In this document: positions 54,823 through 64,000 of the stretch, in pieces
How the letters are laid out: each line of letters begins with the position of its first letter
How positions within the stretch are numbered: the stretch's first letter is position 1
From: Erinaceus europaeus
Lineage: Eukaryota > Chordata > Mammalia > Eulipotyphla > Erinaceidae
DNA length: 64,000 nt
Reading direction: 5' to 3'
NCBI RefSeq assembly: GCF_950295315.1
Contig: NC_080170.1
Location: 96,073,597-96,137,596 of the forward strand
The notes under the pieces: model-generated
Told to the model about the DNA's origin: nothing
Seen by the model: the letters and a program-made list of their open reading frames with translations, nothing else
The model's database searches: none
Translations under genes and position numbers: made by a program

Positions 54823-54884
54823 GTCAAAGCAGAACTTGGATTGGGTTTGGTATATTCCACCAAAGTAGAGATACATTAATTTTA

Positions 54885-57352
54885 TTTTTTCAATTTATTT
54901 ATTTATTTAAAAAAGGAGACATTAACAAAACTGTACGATAGGAGGGGTACAACTCCACACAATTCCCACCACCAGATCTCTATATCCCATCCCCTCCCCT
55001 GATAACTTTCCCATTCTCTATCTCTCTGGGAGTGTGGACCCAAGGTCATTGTGGGTTGCAGAAGGTGGAAGGTTTGGCTTCTGTAATTGCTTCCCTGCTG
55101 AACATGGGCATTAACTGGTTGATCCATACTCCCAGTCTGCCTCTCTCTTTCCCTAGTAGGGTGGGTCTCTGGGGTAGCAGAGCTTCAGGACACATTGGTG
55201 GGGTCCTCTGTCCAGGGAAGTCGTCATCATGCTAGCATCTGGAACCTGGTGGCTGAAAATAGAGTTAGCATACAAAGCCAAATAAATTGTTGACCAGTCA
55301 TGGCCCTAAAGGTTGGAATAGTGCAGATGAAGTGTTGGGGGGTACTCAATACTCAAGACTATTGTGTACTTCTGCTTTCAGGTATATATTTTGCCCTAGT
55401 TTATGGGCACGTGTGAACATATGCTCTATCTCAGGGGACCTGGTCTATATCTAGGTTTTGGGACTTTGTTAGGAAGTGAACTACCTAGAATGGAATTAGA
55501 TAATACTATGACAGGAAAGGTCTCACCTGAGTGATTAAGCTGAAGGGTTGTCATTCCATACCTGATGTCTCTGGACACAGTGTGAAGTGAATGAAGAATG
55601 TTGGGGTGGCACTCCTTGCCTTCATTAGGTTGTGATCAGTGGTTGCAATATTATTTTATATGAATTGAGAGAAGCATGCAGGAAAGTGGGCCCCACCCTC
55701 AGGTTCCAGGACTGGGGGAAATATAGGCTCTACAGTGGAAATGTGAGGTTCCTACTGTCTTAGGGTTCAAGAAGACAATGGATAGTTATTGTTATCATCA
55801 CATTATTTGGTAATTGGGTTAACTTTGAAAGGTCCCTTTGTTAGGGTTTGCTGTATAATACCCATCATCTTGTATATAGCTGTGCCACTGGTTGCTTCTG
55901 TTCTACCTGGTCTAGGCTTTTGAGAGAGTCAACATATCAAAGACTCAGCCTATGTATTAAAAAGACTCAGTCTTTGTTTTAAAAAGTTTGAGACATACAA
56001 TCAATTTTCCCCCTCTCATATTAACTAAATAGTGACTTATATGACTACAGTTTAATAGGAGTGTACATAAACATTATTATAACCACCAAAAGACTGTGTC
56101 CCATCCCACCCACCCATCCCCGCCCCCTTGTCACTCCTGGAAGCCGAATGTCCACCCTCTCCCTCACCACAAGGGTTTTTACTTTGGTGTCCTACTCTCA
56201 ATTTAGTCAGATCTTGCTTTTAGTTTCCCTTTCTGTTATTCTTTCTCAAATTCTGTTGATGAGTAGGATCATCCCATACTCATCTTTATCTTTCTGACTT
56301 AGCTCACTCACTTAATATAATTTCTTCTAGCTGCATCCAAGATGGGTCAGAGAAGGTGGGTTCATTGTTCTTGATAGCTGCATAGTATTCCATTGTGTAT
56401 ATATACCACAGCTTTCTCAGTCACTCATCTGTTGTTGGGCACTGGGTTGCTTCCAGGTTTTAGCTGTTATGAACTGTGCTGCTATGAACATAGGTGTGCA
56501 TATATCTTTTTGATTGGGTGTTATGGAGGCCTTGGGGTATATCCCCAGGAGAGGAATTGTTGGGTCATATGGAAGGTCCATGTCTAGCCTTTTGAGAATT
56601 CTCCAGACTGCTCTCCACAGAGGCTGGACCAATTTACATTCCCACAAGCAGTGCAGAAGGGTTCCTCTGTCCCCACAACCTCTCCAGCATTTGTTGCTGC
56701 TGTCATTTTTGATGTATGCCATTCTAACAGGAGTGAGGTGGTATCTAAATGTTGTCTTAATTTGCATTTCTCTGACAATTAGCAACCTGGAGCAGTTTTT
56801 CATATGTTTGTTAGCCTTTTGGATCTCCTCTGAAGTGAATGTTTTATTCATATCCTCTGCCCATTTTTGAATGGGGTCATTTGCTTTTTTGTTGCTAAGT
56901 TTGTTGAGCTCTTTGTATATTTTGGTTATTAGTCTCTTATCTGATGTCTGGCATGTGAAGATCTTCTCCCATTCTGTGAGGAGTCTCTTTGTTTGTGTGG
57001 TAGTTTCCTTGGATATGCATAAGCTTTTCAATTTGATGTAGTCCCATTGGTTTGTTTCTGTTTTAGTCCTGCTTGCAATTGGGTTTGTATCACCAAAGAT
57101 GTCCTTGAGGTTTAGGTGGGAAAGTGTTCCACCAATGTTTTCCTCTAGGTATTTGATAGTTTCCGGTCTAACATCCAGGTCCTTGATCCATTTGGAGTTG
57201 ATTTTTGTTTCTGGTGAGATAAGGTGGTTCAATTTTTTTCTTCTGCATGTTTCAACTCAGTTTTCCCAGCACCGTTTATTGAAGAGAGCCTCCTTCTTCC
57301 ATTTAATGCTTTGGGCCCCCTTATCAAAGATTAAATGTCCATAGGTGTGGGG
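54885..57352 (-). mobile_element. L1, 5'-truncated, minus strand, 17-bp target duplication
   Basis: The best L1 of the window, 2468 bp. From left (3' end) to right: reversed A-rich tail, about 1.1 kb of 3' UTR, then the C-terminal third of ORF2. A 271-codon minus frame (57232-56417) is still open. It holds the ORF2 block HLNLKDIFGDTN, the [10 protein letters not shown] segment, [20 protein letters not shown], the cysteine-rich motif [18 protein letters not shown] (C-x3-C-x7-H-x4-C) and [14 protein letters not shown] frameshift near 56415 breaks the last codons; the next blocks (YTMEYYAAIKN type) are in another frame. Endonuclease and reverse transcriptase domains are missing. Flanks gagatacattaatttta (54868-54884) and gagatacattgatttta (57353-57369) show an L1-type insertion. 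Immobile. Confidence 0.96.
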
Positions 57353-57952
57353 GAGATACATTGATTTTAAATGTCCAGCATGTTACAGATCATCATAGCT
57401 TCTGCTGTGACTAATAAATCCAAATAAATTACTTCTTTAAGATTTTTGGCATATATTCATCTGATAGCCATCCTTAAATGAATACAGAGAAATGGATTCC
57501 GTATAAAAGGTATTGCTAGCTCATAGGTTAACTCCATTTCTGTTCTGAAGAACCTCCAGATTGTGTTTCACAGGGGTTGAACCAATTTACAGTCCAACCA
57601 GCAAGGTAAAACTGTTCACTTCTCCCCACATCCTTGTCAGCACTAGTCTTTTCTGTCCTTTCTGATGTATGTATGAATTTACATAAATATAAGGTCGTGT
57701 CTCATTAATGTCTTTATTTGCATTTCTTTGATAATTAGTGACTTTGGGCTTTTTTTCTCCATGCTATCAGCCATTTGAATGTTTTCTTTGGTGAGGATTC
57801 TGTTCATGTTCTCTCGTTCTCTCCCCATTTTTAATGGAATTCTTCGTATTTATTTATTTATTTATTTTTTTGCTAAGATTGATAACTTCTTGGTAAATTG
57901 GTAAGTTAGATATTAGCCCTTGGATATATGGCTGTGTAAAGATCTCCCATTC

Positions 57953-58157
57953 AGGGCTGTATGGTGGCACACTGGTTAAGCACACACATTACAGTGTCCG
58001 GGGACCCAGGTTCAAGTCCCTGGTCCTCACCTTCAGGAGGAAGCTTCACAGGGGGTAAAGCAGGGCTGCAGGTGTCTCTCTGTCTCTGTCCCTCTCCATC
58101 TTCTCCATTTCTTCTCAATTTATCTCTGTCTCTATACAATAAATAAATTGATTTTAA
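57953..58157 (+). mobile_element. SINE type 2 inside older L1
   Basis: agggctgtatggtggcacac, B box ggttcaagtccc, caccttcaggaggaagcttc, gtctctatacaataaataaa. Flanks aaagatctcccattc (57938-57952) and aaagatctctcattc (58158-58172). Confidence 0.97.
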
Positions 58158-58287
58158 AAAGATCTCTCATTCTGTAGGGGGTCTTTCTATTTCAGTGATG
58201 GTCTCCTTTTCTGTGGAGAAGCTTTTCATTTTGATGTAGATCCACTGGTTTATTTTTACATTTTTATTTTTCTTACTATTCGACCCT

Positions 58288-58487
58288 TTTTAAATGTTTA
58301 TTTATTAGATAGAGACAGAAAAATTAAGAGGGCAGGGGAAGACAGAGAGGGAAAGAGACAGAAAGACACGTGCAGCCCTACTTCATGACCCATAAAGCTT
58401 TTTCTCTGTAGATGGGCATCAGGGGATTGAACCTGGGTTCGTGTACACTGCTGTGTGCTTAACCAGGTGTGTGACTGCCTGGCCCCT
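58288..58487 (-). mobile_element. SINE type 2 inside older L1, minus strand
   Basis: tgtttatttattagatagag tail, agacacgtgcagccctactt, reversed B box (gattgaacctgggttc), reversed head (cttaaccaggtgtgtgactg). Confidence 0.93.
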
Positions 58488-58516
58488 GACCTGATTCTTC
58501 AAAAATGTTTCTGGAG

Positions 58517-58853
58517 GGGGTCTGGTGGAATTGCAGTGGGTTAAGTGCATATGTCACGAAGCACAAGGACCAAAGGATCCCGGTTTGAGCCACTGGCTCC
58601 CCATCTGCAAGGGGTTGCTTCACAAGTGGTCTGCAGGTATCTGTCTTTCTCTTTCCCTCTCTGTCTTCCTCTCCTTTCTCCATTTCTCTCTGTCCTATCC
58701 AACAACAATGGCATCAACAACAACAACAACAATAATAACCACAACAAAGATAAAATAACAAGGGCAACAAAAAAGGGAAAAAATAGTTTCTGGGAGCAGG
58801 ACTTGTGGTGCAGGCACTGAGCTCCAGCAATAGCCCTGGAGGCAAAAAAAAAA
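58517..58853 (+). mobile_element. SINE type 1-long inside older L1, 10-bp target duplication
   Basis: gggtctggtggaattgcagt, B box (ggtttgagcc), CT-rich middle, (CAA)n, and a 3' module whose first half is worn (gtttctgggagcaggacttg ... gcaatagccctggaggc). Perfect flanks gtttctggag at 58507-58516 and 58854-58863. Confidence 0.96.
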
Positions 58854-59257
58854 GTTTCTGGAGCAAGCATTGTGGAGTGTTTTGCCAATGATAGTTTTCT
58901 ATTTATTTGATTGTTTCTGGTCTAACATCCAAGTCTTTGATCTATTTGGACTGACTTTTGTTTATGATTGTATGTGGTAGTAGTACAGTTTAATACTTCT
59001 GCACATTTAAGCCCAATTTTTCCAACACCATTTATTGAAAAGATTCTTCTTTTTCCACTTAACTGCTTTGGGTTCCCTTGTTAAAAATTAATTGCCAGTT
59101 GGTGTGTGTGTTGGGGGGGGGGCACTTCCTTCTGGGCTCTCAATTCTATTCCACTGCTCAGTGTGTCTGTTCTTGTCCCAACACCAGGTAGTTTTGATTA
59201 TAATAACCTTGCAATATAATTTGAAGTATGATGTCTCCATATCTGGTGTTTTTCTTT

Positions 59258-59584
59258 TGCCTCCAGGGTTATTGATGAGGCTTGGTGCCTGCAGTATGAA
59301 TCCACTGCTCCTGGAGGCTATTTTTTCCCTTTTGTTGTCCTTGTTGTTTATCATTGTTATTATTATTATTATTGTTATTGGATAGGACAGAGAAATCAAG
59401 AGAGGAGAGGAAGACAAAGTGGGGGAAAGAAAGACAGACACCTACAGACCTGCTTCACAACTTGCGAAGCAACCCCCTGCAGGTGGGGAGCTGGGAGCTT
59501 GAACTGGGATCCTTAATGCCAGTCACCAGTCCTTGTGCTTTGCTCCTTGTGCACTTAACTCACTGTGCTACCGCACGACCCCCG
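59258..59584 (-). mobile_element. SINE type 1-long inside older L1, minus strand
   Basis: Reversed 3' module (ttttgcctccagggttattg ... ccactgctcctggaggctat), a (TTA)n run, ttggataggacagagaaatc, cctgcaggtggggagctggg, reversed B box (gcttgaactgggatcc), reversed head (cactgtgctaccgcacgacc). Confidence 0.96.
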
Positions 59585-59744
59585 GTATATTCTGGTTCTA
59601 GGTTAACTTTTGTAGCTTTTGTTCTATTACCTTGAAGAAATTTGGTGAAACCTTGATAGGTATTGTATTAAATGTGTTATGTGACTTTGGGAGGTTAGTC
59701 ATTCTAAACATATTAACTGTTCAAATTCATGAACATGGGATATC

Positions 59745-59932
59745 TTTATTTATTTATTTATTTTTATTTTTCAAAGAGAAATTGAGAGGGAAAGGGGAAT
59801 AAACAAGGAAAGATCATTGTTTTGCCAGTTGTCAAGCTTCCTCCTTGTGGGTGGGGACAAGGGGTTTGAAGCTGGGTCTTTGTGCATTGTAACCTGTCCT
59901 TAACCAGGTGTACTACAACCTGGCCCAATATC
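59745..59932 (-). mobile_element. SINE type 2 inside older L1, minus strand
   Basis: (TTTA)-type tail, agagaaattgagagggaaag, gcttcctccttgtgggtggg, worn reversed B box (gtttgaagctgggtc), reversed head (taaccaggtgtactacaacc). The flanking L1 repeats atatcttt on both sides. Confidence 0.93.
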
Positions 59933-60515
59933 TTTCTATTTCTCAGGGTTGTTTTTTTTCAGTTTCATGTAGTAGTGCCTCATAATTTTTAGTTTACAGA
60001 TCTTTCACTTCATTTGTTAAATGTATTGGTGAATACTAGTTATTTTTGCTGTTATTTTAAAAGGGATTGAATTCTGTATTTCTTATCCTCCTAATTTGCT
60101 ATTCCCATAGAATACTACCTTTGTGTATCAATTTTGTATCCTGCCACTTTACTATATTCCTAACAATATCCAGGAGTGTTCTACTGGATTCTTTCATGTG
60201 TGTCATATCATTTACAAATAATCACTGCTGTACTTCTCTTTCAATATTCATTTCTTCTTCTAGTCTAATTTCTATGGCTAAGATTCTCACTTGAATGCTG
60301 AATAGTAATGTCAATCGTGCATAGTCCTATCTTGTACCAATTGAAGAGAAAATGCTTGTAGCTTTTTGCCGTTGAGTATGATGCTGGCTAAGGATCTGCT
60401 GTAGATAGACTCAACCAGTTTGAGGACTTTTTCATCAATCCTTATGTTTTAAATGTTTTGATCTTCAAGTTGTGCTGAAATTTGTCAAATGTTTACTCTG
60501 AATCTATTGGAATAA

Positions 60516-61185
60516 TCTTGGTGGAAATAATAGTGACTAAAGCATAGTAAAATAAAATGTCTTGAATATGATTAAACCAGATACAGTTGATTATTTCTTA
60601 ATGTTTATTACCTTCTTTTCATATAACAATATAAATCCTAGTTTTAACTTGGCACACACAATTCCAAATAATGACTTTATGCCTCAACTACCTTTTCAGT
60701 TACAGGTAAATTCTTAGATTATATACCCTCTGTGAGGACTGGGGAAGAAGTTGCATACAACTGCCTGGTCATATCCTCATAGGAGAATCATAATAATCAT
60801 ACATTTTCTTTTTATACTAAAAAATTAGTGATTTTTTTATGATGCGTTTTGCACCATATCCAGAATGGCAAAATCATCAACATAGAGAAATTAGAAGGAG
60901 CTTGGTTCCCTGGTATAGTGATACTATCTTGCTATCCCACATTTGGTTATGCTAGACTTCAATGCAAGAGGGAGAAAAAGCATTTATCTTATTTTAATCC
61001 CTCATATTTAATTTTAGTCACTGAGTATATAGTGCAACTTAATAATTTGCATATTTAATGCATAAATTAATATTTCATAAATATTAAATATAAGTAAAAT
61101 ATATGCTTATGTAAATGTCTAGTGCTCTTGGTGTTAAATTACTACTGACACATTGCTTTCCCTTTCATTCAGAGTCCTTACAGTT
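60516..61185. other. No recognisable feature
   Basis: About 670 bp of AT-rich unique-looking DNA. Confidence 0.45.
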
Positions 61186-61510
61186 ATGTACAGAGGGTAC
61201 CTCTCTGATGTTGTCTCTCTAGTATAGTGACTGGATTATGTGGTATACCTCTTCTTAATTATGTTTGAGAATTCTCCATACTTCTTTCTATAGTAGCAGC
61301 ACAAATGTACATTCTCAAAACAACACTCAAGCATTTCCTTTGGTATAATTCCTCTTGACACTTTTTAAAAAGAATATTATGTATATCAGCCACTCTATAA
61401 AATGTAAGGTTGTATCTTGTTTTGTTTTTGATTTACATTTCCCTACTATGACTTTTTTATATGTCTTCTGGCCATAAACATTTTTGTTTGTCTATTTGGA
61501 TTTCCTGGAC
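61186..61510 (-). mobile_element. Worn L1 ORF2 fragment, minus strand
   Basis: Reversed blocks gtatagtgactggattatgt, gagaattctccatacttctt, aaggttgtatcttgttttgt, ttgatttacatttccctact and ctatttggatttcctgga keep the L1 order. Heavily diverged. Confidence 0.6.
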
Positions 61511-61955
61511 ATTTTACAATTAGTCTTTGCTTTAGTTTATCTGGACAGGACCTTTGTTCCCTATAATCTTAATTCTCTTGGGTATAATTTCTATTGGACC
61601 TCAATCCTGGGTCTGCAGCCATTTGCTTCTGCTGAGCCAGTGGGAGGGTTAAGTGTGCCTGATTTCCCAAGAAAAAAACTTTACGTTTTTGGAAACATTT
61701 AAATCCCCACACCTGGCATGATTTTTTTTCCACTTGGCAAGATAATTATCTCTGTTTCTTCCACCAATCTTAGTGCTATCTTTATATTCGATATTACTAA
61801 ACTTCTTTTTACCCAGTTTTCTTTTGTGTAACTTATTTCATATGAGTTATAAATTTGTTGTAGAATTCCTACATTACTTTCATAAGTCAAATCCAGCGCT
61901 TGAGTCTTCAGCATTTAGCTTAGAAATGAGACATTTTGCACCAAAGAAAAGGTCA
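61511..61955. other. No recognisable feature
   Basis: About 445 bp; overlapping 71-80-codon frames have no domain. Confidence 0.45.
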
Positions 61956-61956
61956 T

Positions 61957-62145
61957 GTGTGTGTGTGTGTGTGTGTGTGTTGGGGGGCTGTGGGGGCTTC
62001 AGATTTGGTGCATGATTGTGGAGGAAGACCTAGGCTTAGGGTGAAAGTGTTTTGCAGAAAACTGAGAAATTTTACACATGTACCATCAATTTAATATACT
62101 GTACACCATTAGTTCCGCCCAATAAAAATAGTTTTAAAAAAGAAA
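61957..62145 (+). mobile_element. L1 3' UTR, plus strand, with (GT)n
   Basis: (GT)n and TTGGGGGG (61957-61987), then ttggtgcatgattgtggagg, gaaaactgagaaattttaca, catgtaccatcaatttaata and the end ttccgcccaataaaaatag. Its end is the reverse of the start of 43583-43640. Confidence 0.7.
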
Positions 62146-62615
62146 TGAGATATTTTTTTAGTAATGTTTCTAATTTTTTAGTGAGAAGTAAGAGAGAACT
62201 AGAACATCACTTTGCATATACAATGTTGAGTATCCAACCAGAATCCTTACAAGCTAGTCTAGCACTCTACTCACTGAGCACCTTGCAACTACAAGCAAGA
62301 TTTTTCATATTTTCCTCAATTAAAGAACTCTGCATTCACGCACATCTGGGAAATTACTGATAGGTTCTATTCTCGGGTTAGGGACGTTGTAATCTACAAC
62401 ATGTCATCATTAGAAACTAGACAGCTCCACTGCAGACCTCTACTTCATCTTGGATTCTGTGTAGATCAGAGTTGCCCTTTATACTGATGCACTCTGATTA
62501 CACAAACTCAGACACAGAACTTCAAATAATGGTTACATTTCCTGCTCGTATAAATACATTTAATTTTACCAGCTTAATAGAATATCCCAAATGATGTTTC
62601 TTATAAAGATTTATT
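62146..62615. other. No recognisable feature
   Basis: About 470 bp of unique-looking DNA. A 102-codon frame (62052-62360) begins in the L1 end and has no domain. Confidence 0.45.
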
Positions 62616-62618
62616 TAT

Positions 62619-62806
62619 TGGGAGTTGGGTGGTGAAGCAGGTCTGCAGGTGTCTCTCTTTCTCTTCCTCTCTTTGTCTTCCCCTCTTCTCTCCATTTCTC
62701 TCTGTCCTATCCAACAATGACAACATCAATAACAACAATAATAACTACTACTACAATAAAAAGAAAACAATAAAAGCAAAAAAGAGAAAATAAATAAATA
62801 TAAAAA
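62619..62806 (+). mobile_element. SINE type 1 with internal deletion
   Basis: The head gggagttgggtggt joins directly to gaagcaggtctgcaggtgtc, so both promoter boxes are gone. The middle, ACAACATCAATAACAACAAT and the A-rich end are intact. It sits in the T tail of the next SINE. Confidence 0.93.
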
Positions 62807-62987
62807 ATAAAAATATTTATTTATTTATTAATGAGAGAGAGAGGGAGAGAGGGAGAGAGAGAGAGAGAGAGAGAGAAACATCAAAGCATGACTGACAATA
62901 TGGTGCCAAAGATCTAACTTGGGACCTTATGTTTGTTAAGTCCTGAAATTAATTTACTACTGTGTGTTGCCACCTCCCTGGATGCAG
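62807..62987 (-). mobile_element. SINE, minus strand, with (GA)n
   Basis: tatttatttatttattaatg tail, (GA)n at 62832-62876, aacatcaaagcatgactgac, worn reversed B box (tctaacttgggacc), gttgccacctccctgg. Same class as 616-800. Confidence 0.8.
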
Positions 62988-63147
62988 TTTTTCTTTCTTT
63001 TTTTTGTTTTAGATTGATTTGCTTATGTACAAATCTTACCCTATATCTTGTATCATTTCCTCAATATACTCTATAAACTGAGAACCATTACTCTCTAAAG
63101 TCTTGGGGAAAAATATTTTATTTCAGTTCTAATTAGGATGCTAGAGG

Positions 63148-63390
63148 GGCCGGGTAGTGGTGTACCTGGTTGAGCACACATGTTATAATTCTCAAGGATC
63201 CAGGTTTGAGCCCCCAGCCCCTGCCTGCAGGGGGAGTCCTTTGCAAGTAGGCTTCTTTTAGTTATATTAAAATGGGCTTGTGGCTATACTAGTGTTATTA
63301 TTTTATTTTGCAGGTCCCTATCTGTCACGCCCTTATCTCTCGATATCTGGCTATCTCTCTCTACCCAGTAAATAAATGAAGATAATTTTT
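63148..63390 (+). mobile_element. SINE type 2 interrupted by a small copied insert
   Basis: ggggccgggtagtggtgtac, B box ggtttgagcccc, gcctgcagggggagtccttt. Then about 65 foreign bases (63248-63312), and the SINE resumes (tgcaggtccctatctgtcac ... ctggctatctctctctaccc) with an AAATAAATGAAG end. Confidence 0.9.
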
Positions 63391-63401
63391 TATTTTGTTT
63401 G

Positions 63402-64000
63402 TTTTTTTATTTCTTTATTTAAAAACAGAAACATTGACTAAACCATAGAAAAAGGGGGGAACAACTTCACAAAATTCCCACCACAAGAATTCTGTATCCC
63501 ATCCCCTCCCTTGATAGCTTTCCTATTCTTTAAAGCTCTGGGAGTATGGACACAAGGTCATTGTGGGATACAGAAGGTGGAAGGTCTGGCTTCTGTAATT
63601 GTTTCCCCACTGAACATGGGTGTTGATAGGTCAATCCATACTCCCAGCCTGTCTTTCTCTTTCCCTAGTGGGGAAGGTCTCTGGGGAAACAGAGCTCCAA
63701 GGCACATGGTGGGGTTGTCTGTCCAGGGAAGTCTGGTTGGCATCATGCTAGCATCTGGAACCTAGTGGTTAAAAAGAGAGTTAACATACAAAGCCAAACA
63801 AATAGTTGACCAGTCATGGACCTAAAGTCTGGTATAGAGCAGATAAAGAGTTGGGGGCCCCTCGATTTTGTAGATAGCTAGTAGGCATATTTTAGTTATA
63901 TTCCAAAGGGCCTGTGGCTATACTAGTGTTTTTTTTCTTTTTGACTGAGCTTGCAGTCTGATATGCAGGTGGATCCTAATTATTCTCTGGAGAGGTGGTG
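63402..64000 (-). mobile_element. L1 3' UTR, minus strand, running off the window
   Basis: T-rich tail, aaacagaaacattgactaaa, aaaattcccaccacaagaat, ggtggaaggtctggcttctg, catactcccagcctgtcttt, aacctagtggttaaaaagag, gggcctgtggctatactagt. Collinear with 14872, 49478 and 54885. It continues beyond base 64000. Confidence 0.93.

Larger units (their letters stand above)
57370..60515 (-). mobile_element. Older L1, minus strand, split by later insertions
   Basis: Reversed ORF2 in several pieces: 57440-57952 (tggattccgtataaaaggta, gaacctccagattgtgtttc, atttgcatttctttgataat), 58173-58287, 58864-59257 (tttctggtctaacatccaag, ccaacaccatttattgaaaa, ttctattccactgctcagtg), 59584-59744 and 59931-60515. The last piece holds reversed reverse-transcriptase DNA (ttgtatcctgccactttact, atgatgctggctaaggatct). 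Five SINEs interrupt it and the younger L1 abuts its left end. No usable frame remains. Confidence 0.9.

Noticed and set aside
56417..57232. 271-codon minus-strand frame as a host gene
   Set aside because: It is the C-terminal part of L1 ORF2 in a 5'-truncated copy with target duplications; no promoter and no complete domains.
1..64000. CRISPR array or bacterial defence system
   Set aside because: Repeats are dispersed SINEs and microsatellites with irregular spacing; there are no bacterial genes. The sequence is mammalian.

Overview
This window is nuclear DNA from a mammal, almost certainly a hedgehog (Erinaceidae; Erinaceus or a close relative). Two independent signs point there. First, the window carries dozens of tRNA-derived SINE copies of the hedgehog kind: an A box reading GTAGCGCAGCGGGTTAAGCG, a B box reading GGTTCGAGCCCC, and a CAACAACA/ATAATAACTACAACA-type tail. 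Second, at 4.6-5.2 kb it carries a piece of an Ingi-related Vingi LINE, a clade reported among mammals only from hedgehogs. Base composition is AT-rich, with long L1 fragments, ordinary microsatellites and no compact gene organisation.

I find no protein-coding gene, rRNA, tRNA gene, CRISPR array or operon that I can defend. Every open reading frame longer than about 100 codons lies in a repeat (L1 ORF2, the Vingi C-terminal region, simple repeats, SINEs), except one weak 124-codon frame at 51.7-52.1 kb. The window is best read as intergenic or deep intronic DNA. I cannot say which gene, if any, it lies in.

Layout: 0-9.3 kb is old L1 and SINE debris, the Vingi fragment (4584-5172), a class II (ERVK-like) solo LTR (7338-7912) and an L1 3' UTR. 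9.4-13.4 kb holds LTR-like DNA with a repeated ~450-bp unit around a GC-rich segment with a perfect 26-bp inverted repeat. 13.8-24.7 kb is SINEs, L1 3' ends and unique DNA with a local 210-bp duplication. 25-31.5 kb is rich in microsatellites and SINEs. 31.4-33.9 kb is mostly unique and holds a candidate conserved noncoding element. 34-48 kb has many SINEs (some young, with clear target-site duplications), a split hAT-like element and L1 fragments. 48.4-54.3 kb has one L1 3' end, an old L2-like stretch and the largest single-copy block. 54.9-60.5 kb is a stack of L1s on the minus strand: a 2.47-kb younger L1 with a 17-bp target-site duplication inside a ~3-kb older L1 that has five SINEs in it. 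60.5-64 kb is unique DNA, an L1 3' UTR, SINEs and an L1 3' end running off the edge.

SINE classes used below. Type 1: the A/B-box family above, ending in CAACAACA-type DNA. Type 1-long: the same plus a ~65-bp 3' module (CCTCCAGGAGC...AACCCTGGAGG). Type 2: begins like GGTGGCGCACCTGGTTAAGTGC and ends CTGTCTCTATCCAATAAATAAA. Type 3: short, begins like GATAGCATAATGGTTATGCAA, with an A-rich tail. Type 4: begins like GAGATAGCTCACTTGGTAGA, more diverged. These class names are mine, not database names. Retrotransposons here act only as passengers: the L1 machinery probably mobilised the SINEs (poly-A tails, 8-17-bp target duplications), and none of the visible L1 or Vingi copies could make an active protein. 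No new multi-gene system is visible. The most interesting items are the Vingi copy, the LTR-like hairpin, several local rearrangements with readable mechanism, and three candidate conserved or exonic stretches.
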